From NCBI RefSeq assembly GCF_900590755.1, contig NZ_UUOC01000016.1, forward strand, positions 1 through 64,000: 64,000 nt of DNA, given 5' to 3'. This DNA is from Pseudomonas viridiflava. Its GTDB lineage: Bacteria; Pseudomonadota; Gammaproteobacteria; Pseudomonadales; Pseudomonadaceae. The notes under the pieces were generated by a model. That model was not told where the DNA came from. It ran no database searches and was given only the letters and a program-made list of their open reading frames with translations. The translations under genes and the position numbers were made by a program. Positions 19,494-31,900 of this stretch are shown one piece after another (within the stretch, counting starts at the first letter, position 1; each line of letters starts with the position of its first letter).

Positions 19494-19507
19494 TTGAGAT
19501 GGATCAA
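19494..19507. promoter_or_regulatory. Possible Anr/FNR-type site upstream of the anion transporter
   Basis: TTGAGATGGATCAA differs at one base from the FNR/Anr consensus TTGAT-N4-ATCAA. It lies 58 bases before the transporter ATG, a reasonable place for an activator. A single site with one mismatch can occur by chance. Confidence 0.3.
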
Positions 19508-19574
19508 GGGAAGACAACTCCACCGTCCGGGAGCTCACGAGCAACGCGAGGCAGCGATAGCGGTGTATCAGACA

Positions 19575-19965
19575 CACCGCTTTCGCAGCCCTCGTAACCT
19601 CGGTCAGCTCCTACAGGACCGGGGTGTGCCTGGAAAAACGCAGAACCTGTAGGAGCTGCCGAAGGCTGCGAACCTCGCTGTGTCAGAGCCACCGCTTTCG
19701 CAGCCCTCGTAACCTCGGTCAGCTCCTACAGGAACGGGGTGTGCCTGGAAAAACGCAGAACCTGTAGGAGCTGCCGAAGGCTGCGAACCTCGGTGTGTCA
19801 GACCCGTCGCTTTCGCAGCCCTCGTAACCTCGGTCAGCTCCTACCGGACCGGGGTGTGCCTGGAAAAACGCAGAACCTGTAGGAGCTGCCGAAGGCTGCG
19901 AACCTCGCTGTGTCAGACCCACCGCTTTCGCAGCCCTCGTAACCTCGGTCAGTTCCTACAGGAGG
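19575..19965. repeat. Tandem array of a 115-bp REP-containing unit (about 3.4 copies)
   Basis: The stretch GTGCCTGGAAAAACGCAGAA recurs at 19626, 19741 and 19856, exactly 115 bases apart. Each unit joins one arm of a GGAGCTGCCGAAGGCTGCGA REP pair, a centre, the opposite arm (TTCGCAGCCCTCGTAACC), and a constant linker. There are four copies of the right arm and three of the left arm and linker. The copies differ at only a few bases, so the amplification is recent. The array fills most of the gap between the 3' end of pvdL and the start of the anion transporter; no gene lies in 19437-19978. Confidence 0.93.
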
Positions 19966-19978
19966 AGCATCAAGCCGC

Positions 19979-22900
19979 TCAATCCAACGCCTCCAACTGC
20001 GCCATCAGGTCACTCAGACGATCCACCTTTTCTTCGGTGATCACGCTGGATTCCAGCCTGTCGATGTAACCGGCCAACTCCTCCACCGTGCTGCATTCGA
20101 ACATCGCCCGCAGTGGCACGTTGCGTTGCAGGGCGTTTTGCACCCGTGAAGCAATTTGCGTCGCCAGCAGGGAATGGCCGCCCAGTTCGAAGAAGTTATC
20201 CCGCACGCCTACCTGTTCGACCTTCAGCACCTGCGCCCAAATATCGGCCAGGGTCTGTTCCAGCTCGTTGCGCGGCGGGACGTAGCCCTGGCTTTGCAAC
20301 TGGCCGATGTCAACGCTCGGCAGGCCTTTTCGATCCAGCTTGCCGTTGGCATTGCGCGGCAGCTGTTCGAGGATCAGCCAGTGCAGCGGCACCATGTAAT
20401 CGGGCAGTGAAGCGCGTAGCCGCGCCTTGATGATTTCCGGCAGCTCGCCAGCCTGTTCCTCAACCGCCACCAGATAACCCACCAGATACTTGCCATTCGG
20501 CCCTTCCTGCACCGACACCGCCGCGTCGCGGATTTGCGGTTGCTCATGGAGGCGCGCTTCGATTTCACCCAGCTCGATGCGGAACCCGCGAATCTTCACC
20601 TGATGGTCAATACGCCCGACATATTCCAGCACCCCATCGGCACGGCGCCGAGCCAGATCGCCGCTGCGATACAGCCGCTCCCCCGCAGCGCCGAATGGAT
20701 GCGGCACGAACACCTGAGCGGTGCGCAGCGGGTCATGCACATAGCCGCGACCGACGCCGATACCGGCGATACACAACTCGCCCACCGCCCCCAACGGCAC
20801 CAGCTCCAGCGCTTCATCCAGCAAATACAGCTTGTTGTTGTCAGTCGGCGTCCCGATCGGTAGATAGCTGCCCTGAGTCGAAGCCTGATCAACCCGGAAG
20901 AACGCCACATCATCAGAGCATTCCGCCGGACCGTAAGCATTCACCAGCCCGATCTGTGGATAAGTCTGCAACCACTGATGCGCCAGCTCTGGCGGCATGG
21001 CCTCGCCCGTGGGTAACATCCAGCGCAGGCGTTCCAGCGGTGGATGGTCGTCGGCCAACATGCCCTGAATCAGCGAAGGCGCGCTTTCCAGCACGGTGAT
21101 GCCGCTGTCCTCGACATGTTTGAGCAACGCCTGGGGATCATGAGCAATGGTGTTGGGCACGATGTCCACACGCGCCCCGAACAGCGGCGCAGCGAGGAAC
21201 TGCCAGACCGAGATATCAAAGCTTTGCGAGGCGGTCTGGGCGATCACGTCAAACTGATCCAAAGTCAGATAAGGCGCCTTGCTCAACTGGTTATTAAGCA
21301 TGCCGCGTTGCTCGACCATCACCCCTTTGGGTTGCCCGGTGGAACCGGAGGTGAAGATCACATAGGCCAGGTTATCCGGCCCGGCGTACACACCGGGGTT
21401 TTCCGCAGACCCCATGCCCTGCTGCACGTCTTCCCAGACCAGCAAACGAGGCTTGCTTGCGCAGGAGAACCCTTCCAGCAGACTCAACGCCTGCTCCTTA
21501 TAAGCTTCGGTACACACCACCACTGGCGTGCGGCTCTGCTCAATGATGCCGCCCAGACGCTGCGCGGGCAGGCCCGGATCCAGCGGCAGATAGCCCGCGC
21601 CAGCCTTGAAGCTGCCGACGATCATGCCCAGCAGATCGAGCCCGCGCTCAGCCAGCAGCGCCACTGGCTGATCAAGCTGTACACCGGCTGCTTGCAGGGC
21701 GTGGCCCAGGCGATTGGCGTGGCGATTGAGGTCCTGATAGCTCCACTTTTGCTCAAGGCAGGTCGCCGCAATGCGCTGGGGATGGGCCGCCACCTGAGCT
21801 TCGAACAAGCGCACGTAGCCCATCTCCAGCGGATAGTCGTGCTGGCTCTGATTGCAGCCGTCGATCAGGAACTTCCGCTCATCGGCGGCCAGCAATGGCA
21901 GTGCCGACATCTCACCTTCGATGCCGTCTGCCAGGGCCAGGAGTAGCCGTTTGAATTCACACAGCAGCCGTTCAATGCTCGGGTCGTCGAAATAACGCTG
22001 ATCGAATGACAAGTGCAGCCCCAGCTCATCACCCGGATAACACACCGCTGTCAGCGGGAAGTTGGTGTGGGTGCGGCCCGAATCGGAACTGGCGCTCAAG
22101 CTTTGGGCGCGGTCCAGCACCGAGACTTCCACCGGGGCGTTTTCGAACACGAACAGGCTGTCGAACAGCGGCTGACCTTTGGGCAGTTCACTGCATTCCT
22201 GAATCTGCACCAGCGGCATGTATTCATGCTCGCGCAGTTGCAGGTTGCTATCGAGCAAGCCGTGCAGCCAGTCCAGCACAGTGCAGCGCTCATGATCGGC
22301 CGGCAGGCTGACCCGCAGCGGGATGCTGTTGATGAACAGGCCGACGGTGCGTTGCATATGCGGCATGTCCACCGGGCGACCGGCGACCGTGACGCCGAAT
22401 ACAACATCAAGCTCGCCACTCAAACGGCGCAATGTCAGCGCCCATGCTGCCTGGGCGAAGGTATTGACGGTCAGTTGGTGACGCTGGGCCAGTTCCTTCA
22501 AACGCTGGCCGTCGCGTTCGTCCAGACGGGTGTAGCTATCACCGACGATCATGCCGCCACTGTGCCCCGCATGCTCGCGCAGCAACGGCCGATCGGTGGG
22601 GATGTAGGTGGTGCGCTCAAAGCCTTGCAGGTTGGCCCGCCACCATTGTTTCGACTGCGCGATGTCCTGACGTTGCAACCAGCCGATGTAATCCCGATAG
22701 CGTGGCGGCACCGGCAATTGCGCTTCGCGGTTTTCGCCGAGAGCGGTATAGATCTCGAAGAAATCGCTCATCAGCAATCCCCGGCACCAGGCATCGATAA
22801 GGATGTGGTGGTTACTCATCATGAACCAGTAACGTCCCTCGCCGACCCGGATCAAACGCAGGTGAAACGGCGCTTCGTGGAGCAGATCGAAACCGGCTTC

Positions 22901-25900
22901 GCGCTCGTGCTTGAGCAAGGTTTGCAGACGCGCTTCATGCTCCGCTTGCGGCTCGGCGCTCCAGTCGACGAAATCGATGGGCGTATTACCTGGCTTGTGG
23001 ATGATCTGCAGCATCTGCTCGCCGCTGTCCCAGCAGAAAGAGGCGCGCAAGGCTTCATGCCGGGCGACCACAGCCTGCCAGGCCTGAGCGAAACGCTGCG
23101 GGTCGATCTCGCTGTTGATGCGATAACGATCCTGCATGTAATAGATGCCGGTGCCGGGTTCCAGCAAGGTGTGCAGCAGCAGGCCTTCCTGCATCGGCGT
23201 CAGCGGGTAGACGTCCTCGATGGCGGCCACGGAAATCGGCAGCGCATCCAGCTGTGGTTGAGTCAGGTTCGCCAACGGGAAGTCCGATGGTGTGAGGCCA
23301 CCGGCTTGGTCGCTCAGGCAATGGGCGATCAGGCCTGCAAGCTCCTGAAGGTAAGCGTTGGCCAGTGTCTCGATGTTGCCCGGCTCAAAGCGCTCGCTAC
23401 TGAAGGTCCAGCGCAGCACCAGTTCGCCGCCATACACCTGGCCGTCGATGCTCAGGGCATTGGGCAATGGCGCATGCTCGTCGTGGGTCGGGCCCACGTG
23501 AGCGTCCAGCGGTTTGAACAACGCATCGTCGGCAAAGCTCTGATCGAACTGCCCCAGATAGTTGAAGGTGATCGACGCTTCAGGCAGCGCGGCCATGCTG
23601 CGGCGACAGGTTTCGTCAGCCAGATAACGCAACACGCCGTAGCCCAGGCCCTTGTGTGGCACTTGGCGCAATTGTTCCTTTATGGCTTTGATGGAATCGC
23701 CGCGGCTGGAGTCGTCTGCCACATCCTGAGGCGTCAGGCGCAAGGGGTAAGCGCTGGTGAACCAGCCCACGCTGCGGGTCAGGTCGATGTCATCGAACAG
23801 GGTTTCCCGGCCGTGACCTTCCAGTTGAATCAAAGCCGAAGCGTCTGCGGTCCAGCGGCACACCACCCGCGCCAGGGCAGTCAGCAACAGGTCGTTGACC
23901 TGAGTGCGATACGCCGCCGGAGCCTGTTGCAGCAGTTGTCGGGTCTGTTGCGCATCAAGGCGCACGCTGACGGTCTGGGCCTGAGCCTGTTGTTGTCGGC
24001 CCTGGGGATGATCGAACGGCAAAGCGTTTTCGCCCACCAGTTGCGTCGTCCACCAGTCCAGCTCCTCGCGCAATGGCTCGCTGCTGGCGTAGGCCTGCAG
24101 ACGCTGGGTCCAGTCGCGGAAGGAGCTGGTCTTGGCGGGCAGCGGTTGGTCGCGATACGCCGATTGCAGGTCATCCAGCAGAATCCGCCACGACACGCCG
24201 TCCACCACCAGGTGATGGATGGCCAGCAACAATTGCTGTGGCCCGCTGCCGTCGCTGATCAGCACGACGCGCAACAGCGGGCCGCGCTCAAGATTCAGGC
24301 TGCGCTGAGCATCAGCGAACAGTTCAGGCGACGCGGTTTCGGCGCGCCACAGCACCGCGCATTGCTCCAGCGGCGCGTGCTCGGCTTGCCACGCGCCGCG
24401 ATTCAGATTGAAGCGCAGGCGCAAGGCGTCGTGCTGCACCAGCAGCGCGCGCAAGGCTTGCTCCAATCGGCCGGGGTCGAGTGGATCTGTCGGCTGCAAC
24501 AGTACGGCCTGGTTCCAGTGCTGACGCTGAGGAATTTCAGTGCCGAAGAACCAGTGCTGAATCGGTGTCAGTTGCGCAGCGCCCAGGACCGGCCCTTGCT
24601 CGGACTGAATCTGCGCGCTGCGGGTGGCGACGCTGGCCAGGGTCTGCACGGTCTGGTGCTGGAACATGTCCCGTGGGCTGAAGTGAATCCCGGCCTGTCG
24701 TGCCCTGCTGACCACCTGAATGGACAGGATCGAGTCGCCGCCCAGCTCGAAGAAGTTATCCAGCAGACCGACCCGCTCGACATTCAGCACCTCGCGCCAG
24801 ATCGCCGCCAAGGCCTGTTCCAGCTCATTCTGTGGGGCCACGAATTGCTGGCGATTGAGCTCATGGTCTGGCGCGGGCAAGGCGCGGCGGTCGAGTTTGC
24901 CATTGGCGGTCAGGGGCATGCTGTCCAGCACGATCAACTGCGCGGGCACCATGTATTCCGGGAGCTGGCTGAGCAGATGGGCTGTGAGGGCATCGCGTAA
25001 TTGCGCGGCATCACCCTCTGCGACCACATAGCCCGCCAGTTGTTTGCCGCTCGGTGCATCCAGCGCCAGTACCACGGCTTCGCGGACTGACGGATGCTCC
25101 AGCAGACGGCTTTCGATTTCGCCCAGTTCGATGCGGAAGCCACGGATTTTTACCTGATGGTCGATGCGCCCCAGGTACTCCACCAGACCATCGGCCCGCT
25201 GCCGGACCAGATCACCGGTGCGATACATGCGACCGCCATGGGTCGCAAACGGATCGACCACGAAACGCTCGGCGGTCAGCCCCGGCCGCTGGTGATAACC
25301 CACCGCCAGCCCGGCACCTCCGATGTAGAGCTCGCCGGTTGCGCCCTGGGGTACGAGGGCCAGGTCGGCGTCGAGAATGTAGCCGTTGCGTGCGCCAACA
25401 ATGCGGCCGATGGGTACAGTCGCGGCGCCCTCCTCCAATGTGTCGGGTGCCAGGGAAGCCAGGGGCATGACCACGGTTTCGGTGGGGCCGTAGGCATTGA
25501 AGAACTGCTGAGGCTGGAACGTGGCGCGGATGCGCTGCAAGTGTTCGCCGGTCAGCGCTTCGCCACCGGTGATGCACATGCGCACCGGCAGGGTCTGATT
25601 CTGGCTGGCCAGCCATTGCGCCAACTGGCTGCCGTAGCTGGGGGTGAAGCCGAGGATGTTGATCTGCTGCTGGCGGATCAGCTCGCAGATTTCCTGAGCA
25701 TCCCACTGCCCCTGAGCCCGCACTACCACTCGGGCACCACAGAGCAACGGCACCAACAGACGCTCGGTGGCGGCGTCGAAATTGATCGAATAGAAATGCA
25801 GCTCGCAATCATCGGCGCGCATGCCAAAACGCTCAATCACCGCCCGGCAATGCATGGCAATTTCCCCATGACTGACCACCACACCCTTGGGTTGACCGGT

Positions 25901-28900
25901 GGAGCCAGAGGTGTAGATCAGATAGGCCTGATGCTGAGGTAGCGTGAGGTTGGGCAGGTTGGAGTCGTCGTAGGTTTCCAGTGTATGCGTTACATTTCCC
26001 GGGAATTTGACATCGCCTTCGCGAGCAAGCTCGCTCCCACAAATGTCGAGCCGATCAAATCCCTCAATTTCACCACCGCCCTGTAGGAGCGCGCTTGCCC
26101 GCGATGGCGGACTTTCAGACGCTGAATATGTGGCGGCTGTACCGGCCTCATCGCGGGCAAGCGCGCTCCTACGGATATCAGCGCCCGCCGCTACCTGCGT
26201 TTCACCGCCCCCCTGCAGGAGCGAACTTGTTCGCGAGGAGGCCATTTCAAGCCCCGCATCTCCTGCGCCTGTAAAATCGAGCTCGCGAACAAGTTCGCTC
26301 CTACAGGTCAGCGTGAAGCTGATAACCCCCGCCGGCAATTCCCCCAATGCCTCAAACAACTGCACATCACCCAGCAGCAGACTAATGCCGCTGTCCTGAA
26401 TCATGTAATGCAAACGGTCCAGCGGGTATTCCGGGTCCAGGGGCACGTAGGCGCCGCCGGCCTTGAGGATCGCCAGCAGGCCGATGACCATTTCATGTGA
26501 GCGCTCCAGCGCCAGGCCGACTCGGACTTGCGGGCCTACCCCCTGCTCGCGCAACGCTCGGGCCAGTTGATTGGCGCGGCGGTTGAGCTGATCGTAGCTG
26601 AGGGTCTGTCCGGCGAAGGTCAGCGCCCCGGCGTCCGGTGTTTTGCCGGCCTGTTCGGCGAACAGCAGATGAATGCAGCTCGACAGGTCATGTCGGCCCG
26701 GCTCAGCCGCCAGACTGCCGAGCAACTGATCACGCTCCACAGCATCAAACAACGGCAACTCACTCAAACGCTGCTGCGGCTCAGCCAACAGCCCACGCAA
26801 CAAGTTGCGCCAATGCTCGGCCATGCGTGCAATACGCGGCTCGTCGAACAGATCGCAACTGTAGGTCAGGCAACAATCCAGCCGGTTATTGAGGTCGGTG
26901 ACTTCCAGATTGAGGTCGAACTTGGTCGCCTGAGCATCGTTGACCAGATAGTCCACGGTCATGCCCGCCAGTTGGCGGCTTTGCTGGAATTCCCAGCGCT
27001 GCACGTTGCACATCACCTGAAACAGCGGGTTATACGCCGCACTGCGGGGAGGTTGCAGCGCCTCGACCAGATGATCGAACGGCAAGTCCTGATTGGATTG
27101 GCCTTCGATCACCGTGTGCCGGACCTGGTCGATCAGCTCGGCGACGCTCATCTGCCCGTTGAGCTGGCAGCGCAGCACCTGAGTATTGAGGAACGCGCCA
27201 ATCAGCCCTTCGCTTTCCGGGCGGATGCGGTTGGCTACCGGCGCACCAATGCGCAAATCCTGCTGGCCGCTGTAGCGATAGAGCAGCACCGCCAATGCAG
27301 CGGTCATGGTCATGAACAGGGTCAGGCCATGCTCGGCATTGAAGCGTCGCACCTGTGCCGCCAGTTCATCGCCCAGCTCAAAGCGATACAGCCCGCCGCG
27401 ATGGCTTTGCACCGCAGGCCTCGGGCGGTCACCCGGCAGCTCCAGCAGCGGGTGTTCGTTGCCCAGTTTCGCGGTCCAGTAATCCAGCTGACGCTGGCGT
27501 TCACCGGACTCCAGCCACTGCCGCTGCCAGACGCTGTAATCCAGGTATTGCACCGGCAGCGGCGCCAGCGGCGATTCCCGGTCATCGATAAACGCTTCGT
27601 AAAGCGCGCTGAGTTCCCGGGCAAAAATATCCATCGCCCAGCCTTCGGTGGCGATGTGGTGCAGAGTCAGTACGAAGAAGTGTTCGTGCTCAGCCGCCTT
27701 GACCAGACAGGCGCGCAACAGCGGCCCGCGCTCCAGATCAAACGGCTGGTGAGCCTGAGCATCGGCAAATGCCTGCAAGCGTTGCTGGCGATCACTGGCG
27801 TCCAGCGTAGAAATATCCTGCCACTGCATGCGCAAATCCGCCTCGGCATGCACTTGCTGGAAGGCCACGCCATTCACGCTCGGGAAGGTGGTGCGCAGGG
27901 TTTCATGACGGGCGATCAACGCCTGCAATGCCGCTTCGAACCGGCTGACATCCAGCACACCCCGCAGCCGCGCCATGCCGCCGACGTTATAAGCCGGGCT
28001 GTCCGGCTCCAGCTGCCAGAGGAACCACATGCGCTGCTGGGAATAAGACAACGGCACCGGTTGGCTGCGATCCACCCGCTCGATAGGCAGTTGGCGATTG
28101 CTGTCCCCGGCCAGCTGGATCAGGCGCACCTGCTCGGCAAAAGCTTGCAGCTCGCTGGCCTCGAACAGCACCCGCAACGGCAGTTCCACGTCGCAGGCCT
28201 GACGGGTGCGGGACACGATCTGAGTCGCCAGCAATGAATGGCCGCCCAGGGCGAAGAAGTCATCGTTAAGGCCAAGACTTTCCAGGCCCAGCACCTCGCG
28301 CCAGATAGCGGCGATCTGCTGCTCAAGCTCGGTGCGCGGCTCGACAAACTCACGCTGCTGCCATTGCGGCTCCGGCAAGGCGCGGCGGTCGAGTTTGCCG
28401 CTAGGACCCAGGGGCATGCTGTCCATACACATCAATTGCGCAGGCACCATGTAGTCGGGCAGCTCCACGGCAAGGGCAGTTCGCAAATGTTCAGGTGTTA
28501 CATCATTGTCGGCGGTGTACCAGCCGATCAATTGCGTGCCTCTGTGGGTTTCGCGCAGCAGCACCACCGCCTGACGCACGCCCGCTTGAGCCAGCAGACG
28601 CGCTTCGATTTCTCCCGGCTCCACCCGGAACCCGCGCAGCTTGATCTGCTGATCGAGACGGCCCAGGTATTCGATGACGCCATCGACCGACCAGCGCGCC
28701 CGATCACCGGTGCGATACAGGCGTGCGCCCTCCTCGCCCAGCATGTCCGGCACGAAGCGTTCAGCAGTCAGCCCCGCACGCCCGAGGTAACCCCGAGCCA
28801 GGCCGACGCCGCCAATGCACAACTCTCCGGGCACTCCGGCTGGCACTGGATTGAGCTCGTTATCGAGAATCCGGCACAGCACGTTGCCCAATGGCCGACC

Positions 28901-31900
28901 AATCGGCGAGCGCTCGCCATCTTCGGTTCGACAGTGCCAATGGGTCACGTTGATCGCGGTTTCGGTCGGGCCATAACGGTTGTGCAACTGCACGTTCGGC
29001 AAGGTTTCCAGCACCCGGTTACGCAGTTGCGCAGGCAAGGCTTCGCCGCCGGAGAACAGGCGTTTGAGGCTGCTGCACTGGGCCACACCAGCATCCTCGA
29101 TAAACAACTGCAACAGCGGCGGCACGAAGTGCAGAGTCGTGACGTTGAACTGCTGGACCAGCTCGACGATACGGCGCGGATCACGATGTTCACCCGGCGC
29201 CGCGATCAGCAATTGGCAACCGGTGATCAACGGCCAGAAGCACTCCCACACCGACACATCAAAGCTGACCGGGGCCTTTTGCATCAGCACGTCATCAGCG
29301 CTCAGTTGATAGGTGGCCTGCATCCATTGCAGGCGCTCGGCCAGCGCGCCGTGGGTGTTGCCGACGCCTTTGGGTTGGCCGGTTGAGCCTGAGGTGTAAA
29401 TCACATAAGCCAGATTATCGCCGGACAAATGCAGGCCCGGTGCACTGCACGGCCAGCTGTCCAGATGCAGATTATCCAGGGTGATCGCGGTGACGTCGTC
29501 ACTCAGGGGCAGGCTCGGCAACAGGTGGCTTTGGGTCAGCAGCAGCTCGACGCCGCTGTCGCGCAGCATGTAGCTCAGGCGCTCGCCGGGATAGTCCGGG
29601 TCTAGCGGCACATAGGCGCCACCGGCCTTGATGATCGCCAGCAGGCCGATCAACAGTTGTGGCGAGCGTTCGGCGCAGATGCCGACACACACATCCGGCC
29701 CGACGCCTTTATCCCGCAGGTAATGGGCCAGTCGGTTGGCCTGCGTGTCCAGGCTGGCGTAATTCAGCTGCCCGCCGTCCCAGAGCAACGCCACCCGATC
29801 CGGGGTCAGTGCGGCCTGTTCGGACAGCAGTTGTGGCAGCCAATGACTGGCAGCAACACAGGGCGCCTGCCCCCACTCCAGTTGCTGCGCCCGCTCCACC
29901 GGGCTGAGCAAGGCGATGTCACCGATGCATTGCGAAGGCTGATCGCTGACCTGCTGTAACAGGCTGTTGAAGTGCTCGGCCATGCGCCGCACGGTCTGTA
30001 CGTCGAACAGTTCGGCAGCGTAATCGAAGTGCAGCACCACACGGCCGCGATGATCTTCTTCGCTGTGCAATTGCAGGTCGAACTTGGCTTCGCGGCTGTG
30101 CCACGGCAGTTCATCCGCCAGCAAGCCGGGCAAGCGGCGCAAGGCGCTCAGGTCTCGCTGCTGGTGGTTGAACATCACCTGAAACAGGCCCTGCTCCCGA
30201 GCCTGAGGGAAGGCTTCGAGCAATTGTTCGAACGGCAGATCCTGATGGGCCTGAGCATCCAGCGCGGCCTGCCGGGCTTCGGTCAGCAATTGGGCGAAAG
30301 ATTTGCGTGAATCAGGCTCGCCGCGCAGCACCAGGGTATTGATGAAGAAGCCGACCATGCCTTGGGTTTCAAGGCGCGGACGGTTGGCGCCCGGCACGCC
30401 GATACGAATATCGGCCTGCCCCGTGTAGCGGTGCAGCAGGGTTTGAAAGCCTGCCAGCAAGATCATGAACAGCGTCGCGTCATGTTCCTGGGCGGTGTAG
30501 CGCAAGGCTGTGCTCAGGCCTTCATCGAGCAACAGGCTGAAGCGTGCCGCCTGATGAGTGCGCAGGGCGCTGCGTGGATGATCGGTGGCCAGATTCAGGG
30601 TTGGATGTTCGTCGCCCAGCCTCTGCGTCCAATACCCCAACTGACGTTGCGCTTCGCCTGCCGCCAGCCAGTCGCGCTGCCACTGTGCGTAATCGGCGTA
30701 GTGCAATGGCAGCGGCGCGAGTGCAAGCGTCTGTCCCTGGCTGACAGCGGCGTACAGGCGAGAGAACTCGTCGATCAGCACACTCAGCGACCAGCCGTCA
30801 GCAATGATGTGATGCAGCGTCACCCACAGTTGGTGTTCCTGATCGTCGAGCCGTACCAGGGTTACCCGCAACAACGGCCCGTGCTCAAGATCGAAAGAAG
30901 CTTGCGCGTCTTGCTCACGCGCCTGAGCAACCTGTGCTTCGCGCTCGCTTGCTGGCAGATGGCTGAAATCCGACTGATGCAGGGTAAACGCCGACGTCGG
31001 ATCGATACGCTGCAAGGCCTGCCCGTCACGCTCCAGGAAGCGGGTGCGCAGGGATTCGTGGCGCTGGATCAACTGTTCAAAACTGCTGACCAGCGCTTGG
31101 GTATCTAGCTCGCCGCGCAAGCGCAAAGCAGCCGGGATGTTGTAGGCGGCGCTGGCCGGGTCCAGCTGCCAGACAATCCACAGGCGGTTCTGTGCCAGGG
31201 ATTGCGGCAAGTCGCCGGTGCGCGGCAGCTGGGCAATGGCGCCTTGGCTGATTGCGCCCGCGCTCTGCTGGCGAGCGATCTCGGCAGCGAACTGGCCCAG
31301 CGACGGCGCTTCGAACAACAGCCGCAGATTCAGCTCCACGCCCAGCACTTCTCGCAAACGCGCCATGACCTGCATAGCGGCGATGGAGTTGCCGCCCAAC
31401 AGGAAGAAGTTGTCATCAGCACCGACCTGCTCGATGTTCAATTGCTCGCACCAGAGGGCGGCGATTTGCGCCTGCAAGCCTTCTGACACATCAACGCCAA
31501 CGGGCTCGCTTTGTTCGCCAGGGAATTGCGCATAGCTGTCCAGACTGCCATCGGCCAGACGCGCCCGACAGGCCGCGCGTTGCAGTTTGCCGCTGGAGGT
31601 CTTGGGCAGCGCGCCGGGGTTGAGCAGCACTACCACGGCAGGCGCTTCCTGGAACGCTTCGGCGACGGTTTGCCGAATGGCGTTGATCAACGCGTCCGGC
31701 TTGAGGATTTTCTGCACGCTACGGCTGATTTCCGCCGCGATGCCAATGCCGTCAACGCCGTTTTCAGTCACCGCGAACGCCGCGACCCGACCTTTGCGCA
31801 CCACGTCCACTTCGCGCTCGATGGTTTGTTCGATGTCCTGCGGATAGAGGTTGTGACCGCGCACGATCAACATGTCTTTCAGACGCCCGGTGACAAACAG

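Noticed and set aside
17946-19577. Longer form of the DASS transporter starting at 19577
   Set aside because: The first 47 residues would come from REP-related DNA; the ATG at 19436 has a proper ribosome-binding site and starts a typical N-terminus.
19504-19922. Short frames with repeated SQPSAAPTG peptides in the REP array
   Set aside because: They are translations of REP arms and have no ribosome-binding site or conserved protein.
19575-19965. CRISPR-like array
   Set aside because: The 115-base unit is a direct tandem duplication with identical 'spacers', and the repeated part is a REP inverted pair; no cas genes are present.
22013-25000. 995-residue open frame antisense to pvdL
   Set aside because: Lies wholly opposite to intact NRPS domains and shows no domain of its own.
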